From Patescibacteria group bacterium UBA5124 (GTDB lineage Bacteria > Patescibacteriota > Gracilibacteria > Absconditabacterales > Absconditicoccaceae), in contig DHYS01000034.1 of the NCBI GenBank assembly GCA_002414185.1, forward strand, positions 19,029 to 39,494: a stretch of DNA of 20,466 bases, in the 5' to 3' direction. Within the stretch, counting starts at the first letter, position 1. Every line of letters starts with the position of its first letter. The notes below the pieces were generated by a model that worked only from the letters and a program-made list of their open reading frames with translations, made no database searches and was not told the DNA's origin. The position numbers and the translations under genes are program-made. Shown one piece after another: positions 10,230-18,322 of the stretch.

Positions 10230-11264
10230 CTATTTTATTATACCAGATCCAATACATTCATCTCCAATATAAGCCACTACTATCTGTCACGACGCAATAG
10301 CCCATTGAGACTCTTGAAATTTGATATGTAATTGCTGATGTTCAAATCAAACTAATTGTGCTGGTTGTGGCTCCTGTCTGTATCTAATTTTAGTTTTTAC
10401 ATCTAGTGGAAAATCATATTTTTTCCCAATCCAATGCCAATCCAATGCAAACAAATCACTATGAGAAAGATCTTCATGAGACTTATCTCACACAATAACC
10501 AGATTTTTTTCTACATCAGTTTTGATAACATAAGATTTGATATTTATTCACAAACCATGCCTTTGCCCCAAGGTATAAAACCAAGCTCATTCATGTTGTC
10601 CCAAAACTTTTCCATCAACAGTAACAATATTTCAAATTTTCTTTGGCAATTTTTGTTCTAAAAATTTTTTCATAGGAATATTTCCTATAAAACACAAACC
10701 CTGACTATCAGGACGATCTGCATTAGGCAATTGTATATCATGAGCAATTTTTCTTACTTCTTGTTTTGTTAATCATCACAATGGAAGTAATGCTTTTGAA
10801 AGTTGAAACTGATTAAGTCATGAAAGAAAATAACTTTGATCCTTATTATAATCTACTCCCCTCAACAAACAATATTCATTATTTTTTTCTTCTATTTTCG
10901 CATAATGTCACATAGCTATTTTATCAAATCACATCTCCAAAGCTTTATCTAGAAATACATCAAATTTAATCAGACTATTACAAAACACGTCTGGATTTGG
11001 AGTTACTCATTTAGCATATCCATCATAGATATATTGTATAATTCTATCATTATATTCTTTTTGTAAATCAAAAGACAACAATTCTATTCCCAAAAATTTA
11101 GCAACTTTTATAGCCTCTTGTGCATCATCGTATGTTGTACAATTTCATCCATCAGAAACATAATTCTTCATAAATCCTCCAACAACATCAAAACCTTGTT
11201 GCTTCAAAACATAAGCAGCAACAGCAGAATCAACTCATCACGATAATCACACTAATACACGCAT
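10230..11264 (-). CDS. mnmA: tRNA-specific 2-thiouridylase MnmA
   Basis: The frame encodes 344 residues. MnmA uses ATP and a sulfur carrier to thiolate U34 of tRNA-Lys, Glu and Gln. The PP-loop is GLSGGVDS at residues 6-13, with three of its glycines written UGA. Other marks are VTPNPDVFCN with the catalytic Cys95, MGHYA, KDQSYFL, the second catalytic Cys191 in SQGLCFIG, and TLGQRHGLGI, where AGG encodes the conserved Arg. Length is slightly below the usual 350-370. Start is the ATG at 11264, with no Shine-Dalgarno. It sits between the terminator of the H1-like gene and the Cys-rich protein gene. Confidence 0.95.
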
Positions 11265-11282
11265 CTACTATAAATTTTATTT

Positions 11283-11320
11283 TTTTATAAAAAACGTACT
11301 CCCGAAAGAATACGTTTTCT
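11283..11320 (-). terminator. Intrinsic terminator of the H1-like gene
   Basis: Arms 11311-11318 and 11291-11298 (AAAACGTA/TACGTTTT) form eight pairs, extended by three more including a G-U pair only in the minus-strand RNA. A run of U follows (11296-11285 read in reverse). It lies between the stop of the H1-like gene at 11340 and the mnmA start. Confidence 0.75.
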
Positions 11321-11339
11321 GTTTTTGTTTTCAAATAAA

Positions 11340-11483
11340 TTATTTTTTCTTAGCAACTGGTTTTTTAGCAACTACTTTTTTAGCAGGAGCCTTTTTAGCA
11401 ACTACTTTTTTAGCAGGAGCTTTTTTTGCAACTGCTTTTTTAGCAGGAGCCTTTTTTGCTGCTGGTTTTTTTAACAATGCCAT
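11340..11483 (-). CDS. Histone H1-like Lys/Ala/Pro-rich DNA-binding protein
   Basis: The frame encodes 47 residues starting MALLKKP and then consisting almost only of KKAPAKK and KKVVAKK-type repeats, ending KKK and TAA. It resembles the C-terminal tail of histone H1 and the AlgP/HctB-like bacterial proteins that bind and compact DNA through Lys side chains. There is no folded domain and no Gly. It has its own terminator, and 176 bases of spacer precede it, so it is probably transcribed separately from the CoA-binding gene. The function is inferred from composition only. Confidence 0.75.
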   Translation of the reverse strand: MALLKKPAAKKAPAKKAVAKKAPAKKVVAKKAPAKKVVAKKPVAKKK

Positions 11484-11659
11484 AGTGTTATAGGTAAGAA
11501 AGAATAAAACTTACACCTTCGTATATATGCATACCTACTTAAAAATCAAACGAATCAACATTTTTTATTTTTTTTATACAACAAAAAACACAGCACCAAA
11601 AGCCGCAAAAACAAGTTAATTTAAAAAATCAAGTTTACATATTAGTTTAAATATACAGG

Positions 11660-12061
11660 TTATGTTTTATATTTCTCACATAGAAATTTTTTTTCGTTTT
11701 TTCTCTCTATCATAATACACGCATCATGCACACAATTTATTCAGTTATCAAGGCACTTTTGAATAGATATATCATTTTGAGATCATGGCTGCATCCAAAT
11801 ATTTTTTATTCATATTTTTTTAACTTCATCTACAACCAACTCTGTAACATTAGGTGGAACAACACAAATCACTACATCAATTTTTTTATCAACAGATGAT
11901 AATGTAGGATATACATGTTGTCATAAAATTTCTTGTTCTTTTGGATTAATAGGTATTACCTTATATCATCAATCTAAAAAATCTTTAAAAACTTTATATC
12001 CATATTTTTCTAAATTATTTGAAGCACCAACAATAGCATACAAAAATTTTTTATCAATCAT
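11660..12061 (-). CDS. CoA-binding domain protein (YccU-like)
   Basis: The frame encodes 133 residues. A Rossmann-type N-terminus AIVGASNNLEKYGYKVF is followed by GGYKVIPINPKE, then IDVVICVVPPNVTELV and the family signature NIWMQPGSQND. A C-terminal HDACIMIE segment corresponds to the usual D-x-C-hydrophobic-x-E end. These small proteins bind CoA or a related nucleotide; their biological role is poorly known. Glycines in DGGY, LGQ and QPGS come from UGA. The start is 35 bases downstream of the helicase stop, so both may form one transcript. Confidence 0.88.
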
Positions 12062-12096
12062 TTTTATATAAAAACAATACATATAAAATACAAGTT

Positions 12097-14361
12097 CTAA
12101 CCTATTACTTCTAAAAATCTCATTTCCACTTTTCTTACTCAAAATTTTGGATTATGAAATTTTACAATTGCTAAATTATTCCAAATTTCCAAAACATATC
12201 ACGTTCAAAAAAGTTTATGTCTCACTACGTCACCTTCTGATACACTAGGTCAAGAGTTATCAATAGATCATCTTCATAAATCATATTTTTTTAACAATTC
12301 CATAGATATTTCATCCAAAAATCTACTCGGTGGATTCATTTTTGTTTGTCATCGTGTCATTCTACTATTTGCATGAGAGAAGAAAAGATGGTCCTGAGCT
12401 CTTGTTATAGCAACATACATCAATCTTCTTTCTTCTTCCAAAGTTTTTGGTTCCATGATAGAATTAGAAAGAGGAAACACATGATCTTCCAATCATACAA
12501 CAAACACAAATGGAAATTCTAATCATTTACTCGAATGAACAGTCATAAGTTTTATAGCATCCAGATTACCTTTTTCATCCTCTGCTAAATCAGACAACAA
12601 AGCAACTTCTTCCATAAATTGTCTCAAAACATTTTCTCACTGTCCTTCATATTTTTCTGCCATGTTTATCACTTGTCAGATATTTTCATATTTTTCATCT
12701 GCCTGTGCTTCACCTCATTCTTCCTTCACAAGATAATCTCTATATTTAATAGACTTCACCATAAGTTCTATAAAATCAGAAGGAGCCATAGTCGGCAATT
12801 TTGTTCTAAGATCATGCAAAATACGTACAAAATTTTCCAATCATGTTTTTGCCTTAGGAGTCAATTTTACAATACCTGTATGAAGTTGCTCTATAGTATC
12901 ATGCAAGCTTATACCATTTGCTAAAGCATATCATTCTACATGTTCTACTGATGTTTTTCCAACTCCTCTATCAGGCACATTCAAAATTCTTTTAAGAGAA
13001 ACACTATCTTGAGGATTGATAATATATTTTATATAAGCCAAAATATCTTTAACTTCTTTTCTTTCAAAAAATTTAAATGCTCCAAAAATTTTATAAGGAA
13101 TTCCTTCTTGCAAAAGTACTTGTTCAAATGGAGATGATTGAGCATTAGTTCTATAAAGTATTGCAACATTTCACCAATCTTTTATTTTAGCAGAGTCTTT
13201 CATTTTCTTGATAAAATCTACAATATTTGCAGCCTCATCCATTTCACTATTATGAGAAAAACAAACAATTTTATCTCATCATGTTCTGTGAGCAATTACA
13301 TCTTTTTCATATTGTTGAGTATTATTTTTTATTACTTGATTACCAGCTTCTACGATATGAGGACGAGAACGATAATTTGTTTGCAACTTAAACATTTGAA
13401 TATCTGGCCAATATTTTTTTACATTCAAAAAGTTTTCCATCAAAGCACCACGCCATCCATAAATACTTTGAAAATCATCTCCAATCAACGTAATATTTCC
13501 ACTATCTCACGACAACATTTTCATTAATTCAAATTGTATCCAGTTAGTATCTTGAGCCTCATCAACCAATATATAAGTAAACTGTTGTTGCCACTTAAGC
13601 AATACGTTTGGATGTTTTTTAAACAATAAATATGGCAATAACAAAAGATCATCAAAATCTAGACTATTTGCTAATTCCAAGGCTTTCTGATATTTATCAT
13701 ACACAGCATACATATTCTGATCATAATCAGAGTTCGCATATTTTATAAACGCATGTGGATCTAATCCATTATTTTTTTGCGTCGATATAAATGACTTCAC
13801 TTCTTGTACTTTAAATACATCTGTTAAACTAAGTTGTTTCAACACATCTTTAATAACTGATTGCGTTTCTCCTATATCAAAAATTCCAAAATTTTTCGTA
13901 TATTTCATTTCCAATTTTTCAATATCTTCTTTGAGCATTTTCAAAAAAATACTATGGAATGTTCCTATCCATTTAAAAGAATGTGCATCCAATTGTTTTA
14001 TTGAAGAAGCTGGTTGAGTAGACTGAATACTTTGCAAAAAATCATCTATTCCATCATCTCCAGATGATGATACAAGAGAAGATTGCTGATCCGAGAAAGA
14101 CAATCCAATAGATTGCATTTCACCAGATATCTTAACCAATCTTTCCTTCATTTCAGCAGCAGCTTTATTAGTAAATGTTACTGCCAAAATTTTGTTATAA
14201 TGCACCTGTTTACCAAAAATCAAATAAGCAATTTTGTAAATTAATGTTCTTGTTTTTCAACTTCATGCACCAGCAATAATCAAGCTTGAGGTATCTGTAT
14301 GTAAAGCTGCTTTTGCTTGTTCTGCATTCAATTGAGATTCTACGTAAGATCTAATATCCAT
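12097..14361 (-). CDS. uvrD: UvrD/PcrA/Rep family 3'-5' DNA helicase
   Basis: The frame encodes 754 residues of a superfamily 1A helicase that unwinds DNA in repair and at stalled forks. Motifs in order are the N-terminal LNAEQAKAA, Walker A GAGSGKT at 31-37 (two of its glycines are UGA), TFTNKAAAEM, DEAQDTNW at 267-274, GDDFQSIYGWRG at 294-305, TNYRSRP near 328-334, RGVGKTS, VHSSKGLEF at 608-616 and YVAITRA at 649-655. PPSRFLDEI and a short Tudor-like C-terminus (FGRGYV ... VRKVEMRFLE) end it. Codon 670 is CGA in SRMT-x-GQT, where relatives have an aromatic residue. The start ATG at 14361 gives a standard N-terminus, with no Shine-Dalgarno. Confidence 0.95.
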
Positions 14362-14441
14362 ATTTTTTTCAAAATTTAAAAGTATAAAAGTATCAAAAAA
14401 ATTAATATTGATTCCCAAAACGTTGTCAAATAAATTTTTGA

Positions 14442-14470
14442 TAAAAAAATCCCACCGGCAATCCGGTGGG
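14442..14470 (-). terminator. Intrinsic terminator of the small RNA upstream of uvrD
   Basis: A perfect 8-bp GC-rich stem (14470-14463 with 14458-14451) has a four-base loop and, on the minus strand, a following ATTTTTTT run. It lies about 80 bases before the helicase start, so the transcript above it ends here or is attenuated here. Confidence 0.88.
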
Positions 14471-14677
14471 TAGTTTATGCTATTAAATAGCCTGTTTTAT
14501 ACTAGTAGTTTAAACGTAGCTTATTTATAACGCCCTATGCTACACTCAGGGCTAGATTAGGTTCGGTCCAGATCGATAAAGAGTACCATCAAATTCCAAA
14601 AACGGAATCTGCTGAACAATATCAGGTATTATCTGAACCAACAAACAACAAAATATTCTCATAAATATTGTTTTTGG
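14443..14677 (-). ncRNA. Structured small RNA with pseudoknot, unidentified
   Basis: About 235 bases between the secreted-protein gene and uvrD. Read on the minus strand, it starts with a long helix closing at 14639-14631 and 14573-14560 (GGTTC...AGAT arms, with a bulge), containing an ATTCC/GGAAT hairpin. Next is an H-type pseudoknot: stem 1 is 14552-14548 with 14536-14532 (GCCCT/AGGGC), and stem 2 is 14543-14539 with 14520-14516 (GTAGC/GCTAC). A hairpin at 14491-14487/14483-14479 and the terminator follow. It could be a stand-alone RNA or an attenuator/riboswitch for uvrD. I do not recognise the class; tmRNA and RNase P signatures are missing. Confidence 0.6.
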
Positions 14678-14684
14678 TAGTACT

Positions 14685-14712
14685 TTATTAAAAATTAACA
14701 AATAAAATTCAA
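14685..14712 (-). promoter_or_regulatory. Possible promoter of the pseudoknot RNA
   Basis: TTGAAT (14712-14707), a 16-base spacer and TAATAA (14690-14685) on the minus strand would start transcription near 14677, shortly before the first helix of the RNA. It is a moderate match in AT-rich DNA. Confidence 0.4.
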
Positions 14713-14729
14713 GACTTTTTTAAGTATAT

Positions 14730-14757
14730 AAAAAAGGCCCTTCAATAAGAAGGACCT
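14730..14757 (-). terminator. Terminator overlapping the end of the secreted-protein gene
   Basis: Arms 14757-14749 and 14743-14735 form a nine-pair stem with one G-U pair that works only in the minus-strand RNA. The loop is five bases and a run of T follows (14735-14730). The UGA at 14744-14742 lies within the hairpin. Confidence 0.8.
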
Positions 14758-15167
14758 AATAATGCTAAATATTCCTGATTTTCTAATTCTTTCTCAGGGA
14801 TAGAAACCATAAGTTCTTTAATTTTTTTAAACAACAATGGCTCATGACACTCTGCTAGATAAAAAGTTTCCTTTGGAGATTTTCCCCTTGTAGAGTATGT
14901 TAAATAGAGATAAGAATTATTATCTTCTAATTTAATTTTCAAAAACATCTTAGATGAATTTGGCACAAGATAAGCCATAATCATGGTCGAATCTTTTTCA
15001 CAAAAAAGCAACATAGATGTATCTTGTAAAACATCAATAATATCCTTTTCTTTTACCATAATAGTATTAGTGGTATTAGACAAAGAATAAAATTCTACAG
15101 CTTTAGATTTTTGAGCTAGAGAAAGTCCGAAATAAGACAAAAAGAGTAAGAATAAGGTTGTTTTCAT
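14742..15167 (-). CDS. Secreted protein of unknown function, ending in UGA
   Basis: The frame encodes 141 residues. A typical signal peptide MKTTLFLLFLSYFGLSLAQ with a likely cut after SLA is followed by a small soluble domain of about 120 residues with alternating polar/hydrophobic strands (MLLFCEKDSTMIMAYLV, KMFLKIKLEDNNSYLYLTY). I do not recognise the family. The first in-frame stop-like codon is UGA at 14742-14744, inside a terminator hairpin. If UGA is Gly here, the frame continues 18 codons through the terminator to TAA at 14688-14690. No internal UGA occurs. The gene lies between the terminator of the histidine kinase and its own, so it is a single unit. The signal peptide style and the UGA stop suggest transfer from a standard-code bacterium, possibly Bacteroidota. 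Confidence 0.7.
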   Translation of the reverse strand: MKTTLFLLFLSYFGLSLAQKSKAVEFYSLSNTTNTIMVKEKDIIDVLQDTSMLLFCEKDSTMIMAYLVPNSSKMFLKIKLEDNNSYLYLTYSTRGKSPKETFYLAECHEPLLFKKIKELMVSIPEKELENQEYLALLGPSY

Positions 15168-15231
15168 TTTTTTGGTTTTTTATTATTGACATACATTTAC
15201 ACATCTACTTAGGAATTTCAATAGGTCTATA

Positions 15232-15262
15232 TAAAAAAAGAGATGAAGAAAACTTCATCTCT
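15232..15262 (-). terminator. Intrinsic terminator of the histidine kinase gene
   Basis: A perfect 10-bp stem (15262-15253 with 15248-15239, AGAGATGAAG arms) has a four-base loop, followed on the minus strand by seven T. It lies a few bases past the kinase stop codon (15269-15271). Confidence 0.9.
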
Positions 15263-15268
15263 ATAATT

Positions 15269-16786
15269 TTAAACGTATGTAAATATTACTTTCAATAAAT
15301 CATCATGAGAAATTGGTTTAGTAAGATAATCAGTAAAACCTTTTTTCAAGCATGTTTCCTTATGATACAAATCAGCATAAGCAGTTTGAGCAATAATAGG
15401 AATATGAGAATTTTCTTTTCTTATTTCTTCTACGATTTCATAACCACTCTTATCGGGTAGCATAATATCCAACAAAATAAGATCAAAAGATTCTTTCTTA
15501 AACAAACTTAATGCTTGAGATGCATTTTCTGCTTTAAATATTGTAGCCTTAGTAGAACGCACAATATGTTCCAAAAGCTTAAGATTCATTGGATTATCCT
15601 CTACTATAAGAATTTTTTTATTCTTTAATGAAACATTTTCAGAAGTAGACGTATCTACTATATCATATATTTCATGAGGTAAAGTAAACCAAAATGTAGT
15701 TCCACAACCAGGTTCAGATTCAAACCATATAGTTCCATCCAAAAGAGATACAAGTTCTTTACAAACAGACAACCCAAGACCAACTCCTCCATACTTTATA
15801 TGAGTATCATCATTGATATATGTAAATCTATCAAATATGACATCATGTTTTTCCAAAGGAATTCCCATACCAGTATCTTTTACCCAAAAACAAAGACCAG
15901 AATTTAACAATTTACAACCTATTTCTATATAGCCTGTTTCGGTAAATTTAATTGAATTAGAAACTAAATTAGTAAAAATCTGCTTAAGTTTCAAATTATC
16001 CAGAAGTGCTAATTGAGTAATAGCAGGGTCTAATGCAATACGTAAAGATAAGTTCTTTTCATTATCTTTATATGAAGAAAGTATTTCTTTCAAGAAACAA
16101 TCTACATCAACAGGATTTTGGGATACAACAATATTACCCGATTGAATATTCGAAAGGGTAATAATATCATCCATCATTTTTACAAGAGTTTTACCTGCAT
16201 TAATAACAATATCAAGATACTCTTTTCGTTTAATAGGATCCTCGCCATCAAAACACAGAATATGAGAAAATCCCATAATTGCATTTAATGGTGTTCTGAC
16301 TTCATGACTAATATTAGTCAAAAAAGCTCCTTTTAAACGATCCGATATTTCTGCACGTTCTTTTGCTTTGATTAATGTATCCTGATATTTTTCGATTTCA
16401 GTAACATCTCTAAACAAAATCATAACACCAGAAATATCCTGATCATTATTATAAACAACACGACTCTTAACGACTTCCAAAGAAATCCATTGATCAGAAT
16501 CTTTTTTCAAGAAACGATACTTTGCACCAGAAGAAGAAACCAACACTGAAAGAAAATTTTGTAAATCAGCGCCATCAAAAGATAAACCATCTTTATGATG
16601 AATAATCTTCTTCCATTTAAATCCTAAAAGTTCATCAGCTTTATATCCTGTAATAAACTCCACAGAGGGAGATATATAGGATATATACCCATTAACATCA
16701 TGAAAAAGCATAATATCTTTTGTATTTTCAAACAACATCTGATATATTTCTTCATGAGGCACAGAAGAGTTAACAAACTCATCCAT
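15269..16786 (-). CDS. Hybrid sensor histidine kinase (PAS-HisKA-HATPase-receiver)
   Basis: The frame encodes 505 residues from the ATG at 16786, which has a strong Shine-Dalgarno; an upstream in-frame ATG at 16834 would add 16 residues but has none. Domains are PAS (about 12-135), HisKA with the phosphorylated His161 in ISHEVRTPLN, HATPase with N-box Asn277 (NLVSNSIKF), DTGMGI and GGVGLGL, and a C-terminal receiver with Asp440 in LLDIMLP and Lys490 in YLTKPI. No membrane segment is seen, so it is a cytoplasmic sensor with internal phosphorelay. All 27 or so Gly are GGN, none UGA. A CGA codon at 187 falls in IK-x-KEYLDIV, where relatives carry Arg. Together with the Shine-Dalgarno this suggests a recently acquired, standard-code gene. 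No dedicated output regulator lies nearby. Confidence 0.92.
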   Translation of the reverse strand: MDEFVNSSVPHEEIYQMLFENTKDIMLFHDVNGYISYISPSVEFITGYKADELLGFKWKKIIHHKDGLSFDGADLQNFLSVLVSSSGAKYRFLKKDSDQWISLEVVKSRVVYNNDQDISGVMILFRDVTEIEKYQDTLIKAKERAEISDRLKGAFLTNISHEVRTPLNAIMGFSHILCFDGEDPIKRKEYLDIVINAGKTLVKMMDDIITLSNIQSGNIVVSQNPVDVDCFLKEILSSYKDNEKNLSLRIALDPAITQLALLDNLKLKQIFTNLVSNSIKFTETGYIEIGCKLLNSGLCFWVKDTGMGIPLEKHDVIFDRFTYINDDTHIKYGGVGLGLSVCKELVSLLDGTIWFESEPGCGTTFWFTLPHEIYDIVDTSTSENVSLKNKKILIVEDNPMNLKLLEHIVRSTKATIFKAENASQALSLFKKESFDLILLDIMLPDKSGYEIVEEIRKENSHIPIIAQTAYADLYHKETCLKKGFTDYLTKPISHDDLLKVIFTYV

Positions 16787-16794
16787 TTTCAACA

Positions 16795-16801
16795 CTCCTT
16801 T
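16795..16801 (-). promoter_or_regulatory. Shine-Dalgarno site deciding the kinase start
   Basis: AAAGGAG on the minus strand, eight bases before the ATG at 16786. It favours this start over the ATG at 16834. It is the only clear Shine-Dalgarno I found in the window; the other genes have A/T-rich leaders without one. Confidence 0.75.
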
Positions 16802-16919
16802 CTTTCCAATAGTTTGACAATCACTAGTTTCCATAATTTATTTTTTTAGTTTTTTGTTTTTCAATAGACAATCTAAAAAATAAAGACGAGTGATTTTACA
16901 AAAAATTTTATAAATTATA

Positions 16920-17066
16920 TTATTTTGTTGTACAACTTTCTACATCTCCAGAAGTAGGCGTAAGAGAACAACTTCATGTATCTTGGGAAGACTTTGATAT
17001 CTGAGAACAACCAGCAACCAATAAAGCTACTATCAATAAAACGAATACTAAATAATGCTTTTTCAT
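16920..17066 (-). CDS. Small lipoprotein B
   Basis: The frame encodes 48 residues. MKKHYLVFVLLIVALLVAGC is a classic lipoprotein signal with lipobox LVAGC, so the mature form would be a 29-residue lipid-anchored peptide with Ser/Thr and two further Cys (SCSLTPTSGDVESC). One Gly is UGA (DTGSC). It follows lipoprotein A after 25 bases. It is too short to assign a function; such peptides may be entry-exclusion, bacteriocin-immunity or envelope stress products, but nothing here decides. Confidence 0.7.
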
Positions 17067-17091
17067 TTACAAAAAAAATACTAAATAAAAT

Positions 17092-17334
17092 TTAATCTCT
17101 AACACTTTCTATTATATCATTAGAAAGTTCTATTATATCATCTTTGGTTTCATTCACTTCTTCTTGTGTTGTTTTCTTCACTACATCTCACAAACTAGTC
17201 TCATCTTCGTAATACAACTGACTATCTACAGGAGATATTGGTTCTGAAGTTTCTATAGATTCGTTTGATTGTTTAGTACATCATGTTAAAAAAATCACGC
17301 ACAACAAAAGGATAAATACTATATTTTTTTTCAT
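17092..17334 (-). CDS. Small lipoprotein A
   Basis: The frame encodes 80 residues. The signal MKKNIVFILLLCVIFL is followed by lipobox LTGC, whose Gly is encoded by UGA. The mature part is about 60 residues, acidic and Ser/Thr/Glu-rich, with a helical C-terminal half (EEVNETKDDIIELSNDIIESV). It starts 18 bases after the PHP gene, probably on the same transcript as metG and the PHP gene. No family is recognised. Confidence 0.72.
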
Positions 17335-17352
17335 ACCAACAAACAAAATAAA

Positions 17353-18291
17353 TTAAACATTTACAACCAATGAATCTTTATTAGATTCATAGAGTTGCTG
17401 TATATCATCCGGAGATTCATAATTTGGAAACAATGTTTGTCCCATAGCAACTTTAGTTACAATAGAATCAGCTATAGCCACAGTATTTGCAATCCACGTA
17501 TCTACAAGATCTTGTGAATATCAGTTTTTCAAACAAACATTTCTAATTTCATCTTCAGACATAATATGAAATTCTCATTTTATTTGTCTTCTATCAGCAT
17601 CATAAATTTTCTTTCCATCTTTAATATCCAAAGCTACATCCCAAGCAACTCTATCTCCAGCTTTAATATAGTGATAATCATTATCTACAATACATTGAAT
17701 ATCCAACTGTTTTGATAGTTCCAAAATCTGGTTATTAATAGTTTGAATATCTGATACCAAATCATGATCTTGTGCAGTCATTTCCAGATAGATATGTTCT
17801 TTTCCTACAGTATTTTGTATCATAGAAATAATCTCTACAATTTTTTCTACCTTTTCATCACGCAAAATCATTTTTCCAATCCATGAATACACACCACCAA
17901 AAAACACAATAATACCCTCTGCATATTTTTGCAAGGTAGGTAAATCTATTTTTGGTTTATCTTTGATTCATGTAGTTGTAGCAAAAGAAATCAATTCCAT
18001 CATATTTTGATATCAAACATCAGTTTGTGCTAAGATAACAATATTTCAAATCTGATCTACTTGAACGGTAGAATTCACATCCAAGACAAATCACAATTCC
18101 ACACCAAGTATTGCTTTGATTCATTCTTCTTTAGCAGCTCACAAAAATTTAACAGTACCAAACATTCCGCTATAATCTGTAATAGCTATGGCTGACTGCC
18201 CAAGCTCTTTCGCTCTACTAGCAATCTTAGGTGGCTTACCTATCGCCTCCAAAAACGAGAACGTACTATGTCAATGTAAATGGACATACAT
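17353..18291 (-). CDS. Stand-alone PHP domain of DNA polymerase III alpha type
   Basis: The frame encodes 312 residues. The N-terminus MYVHLHGHSTFSFLEAIG (His4, His6, His8) and AIAITDYSGMFGTVKF match the PHP domain of DnaE/PolC. Further similarity continues through GIKAILGVELGFV, NMMELIS, EGIIVFFGG, IVDNDYHYI and the region up to LFPNYESPDD. There, a normal DnaE would continue into the palm, but this protein stops 20 residues later. The usual TDHG motif is TDYS, so one metal ligand is replaced. It may be a separated PHP subunit of a split polymerase or a free phosphatase-like paralogue. Many Gly are UGA (LHGHS, TTGIK). It follows metG by 31 bases. Confidence 0.85.
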
Positions 18292-18322
18292 GGGGTAATT
18301 TTAAAAGTTAAACACACTCATA

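Noticed and set aside
16787..16834. Upstream ATG of the histidine kinase
   Set aside because: It is in frame but lacks a ribosome site, while the ATG at 16786 has AAAGGAG at ideal spacing.
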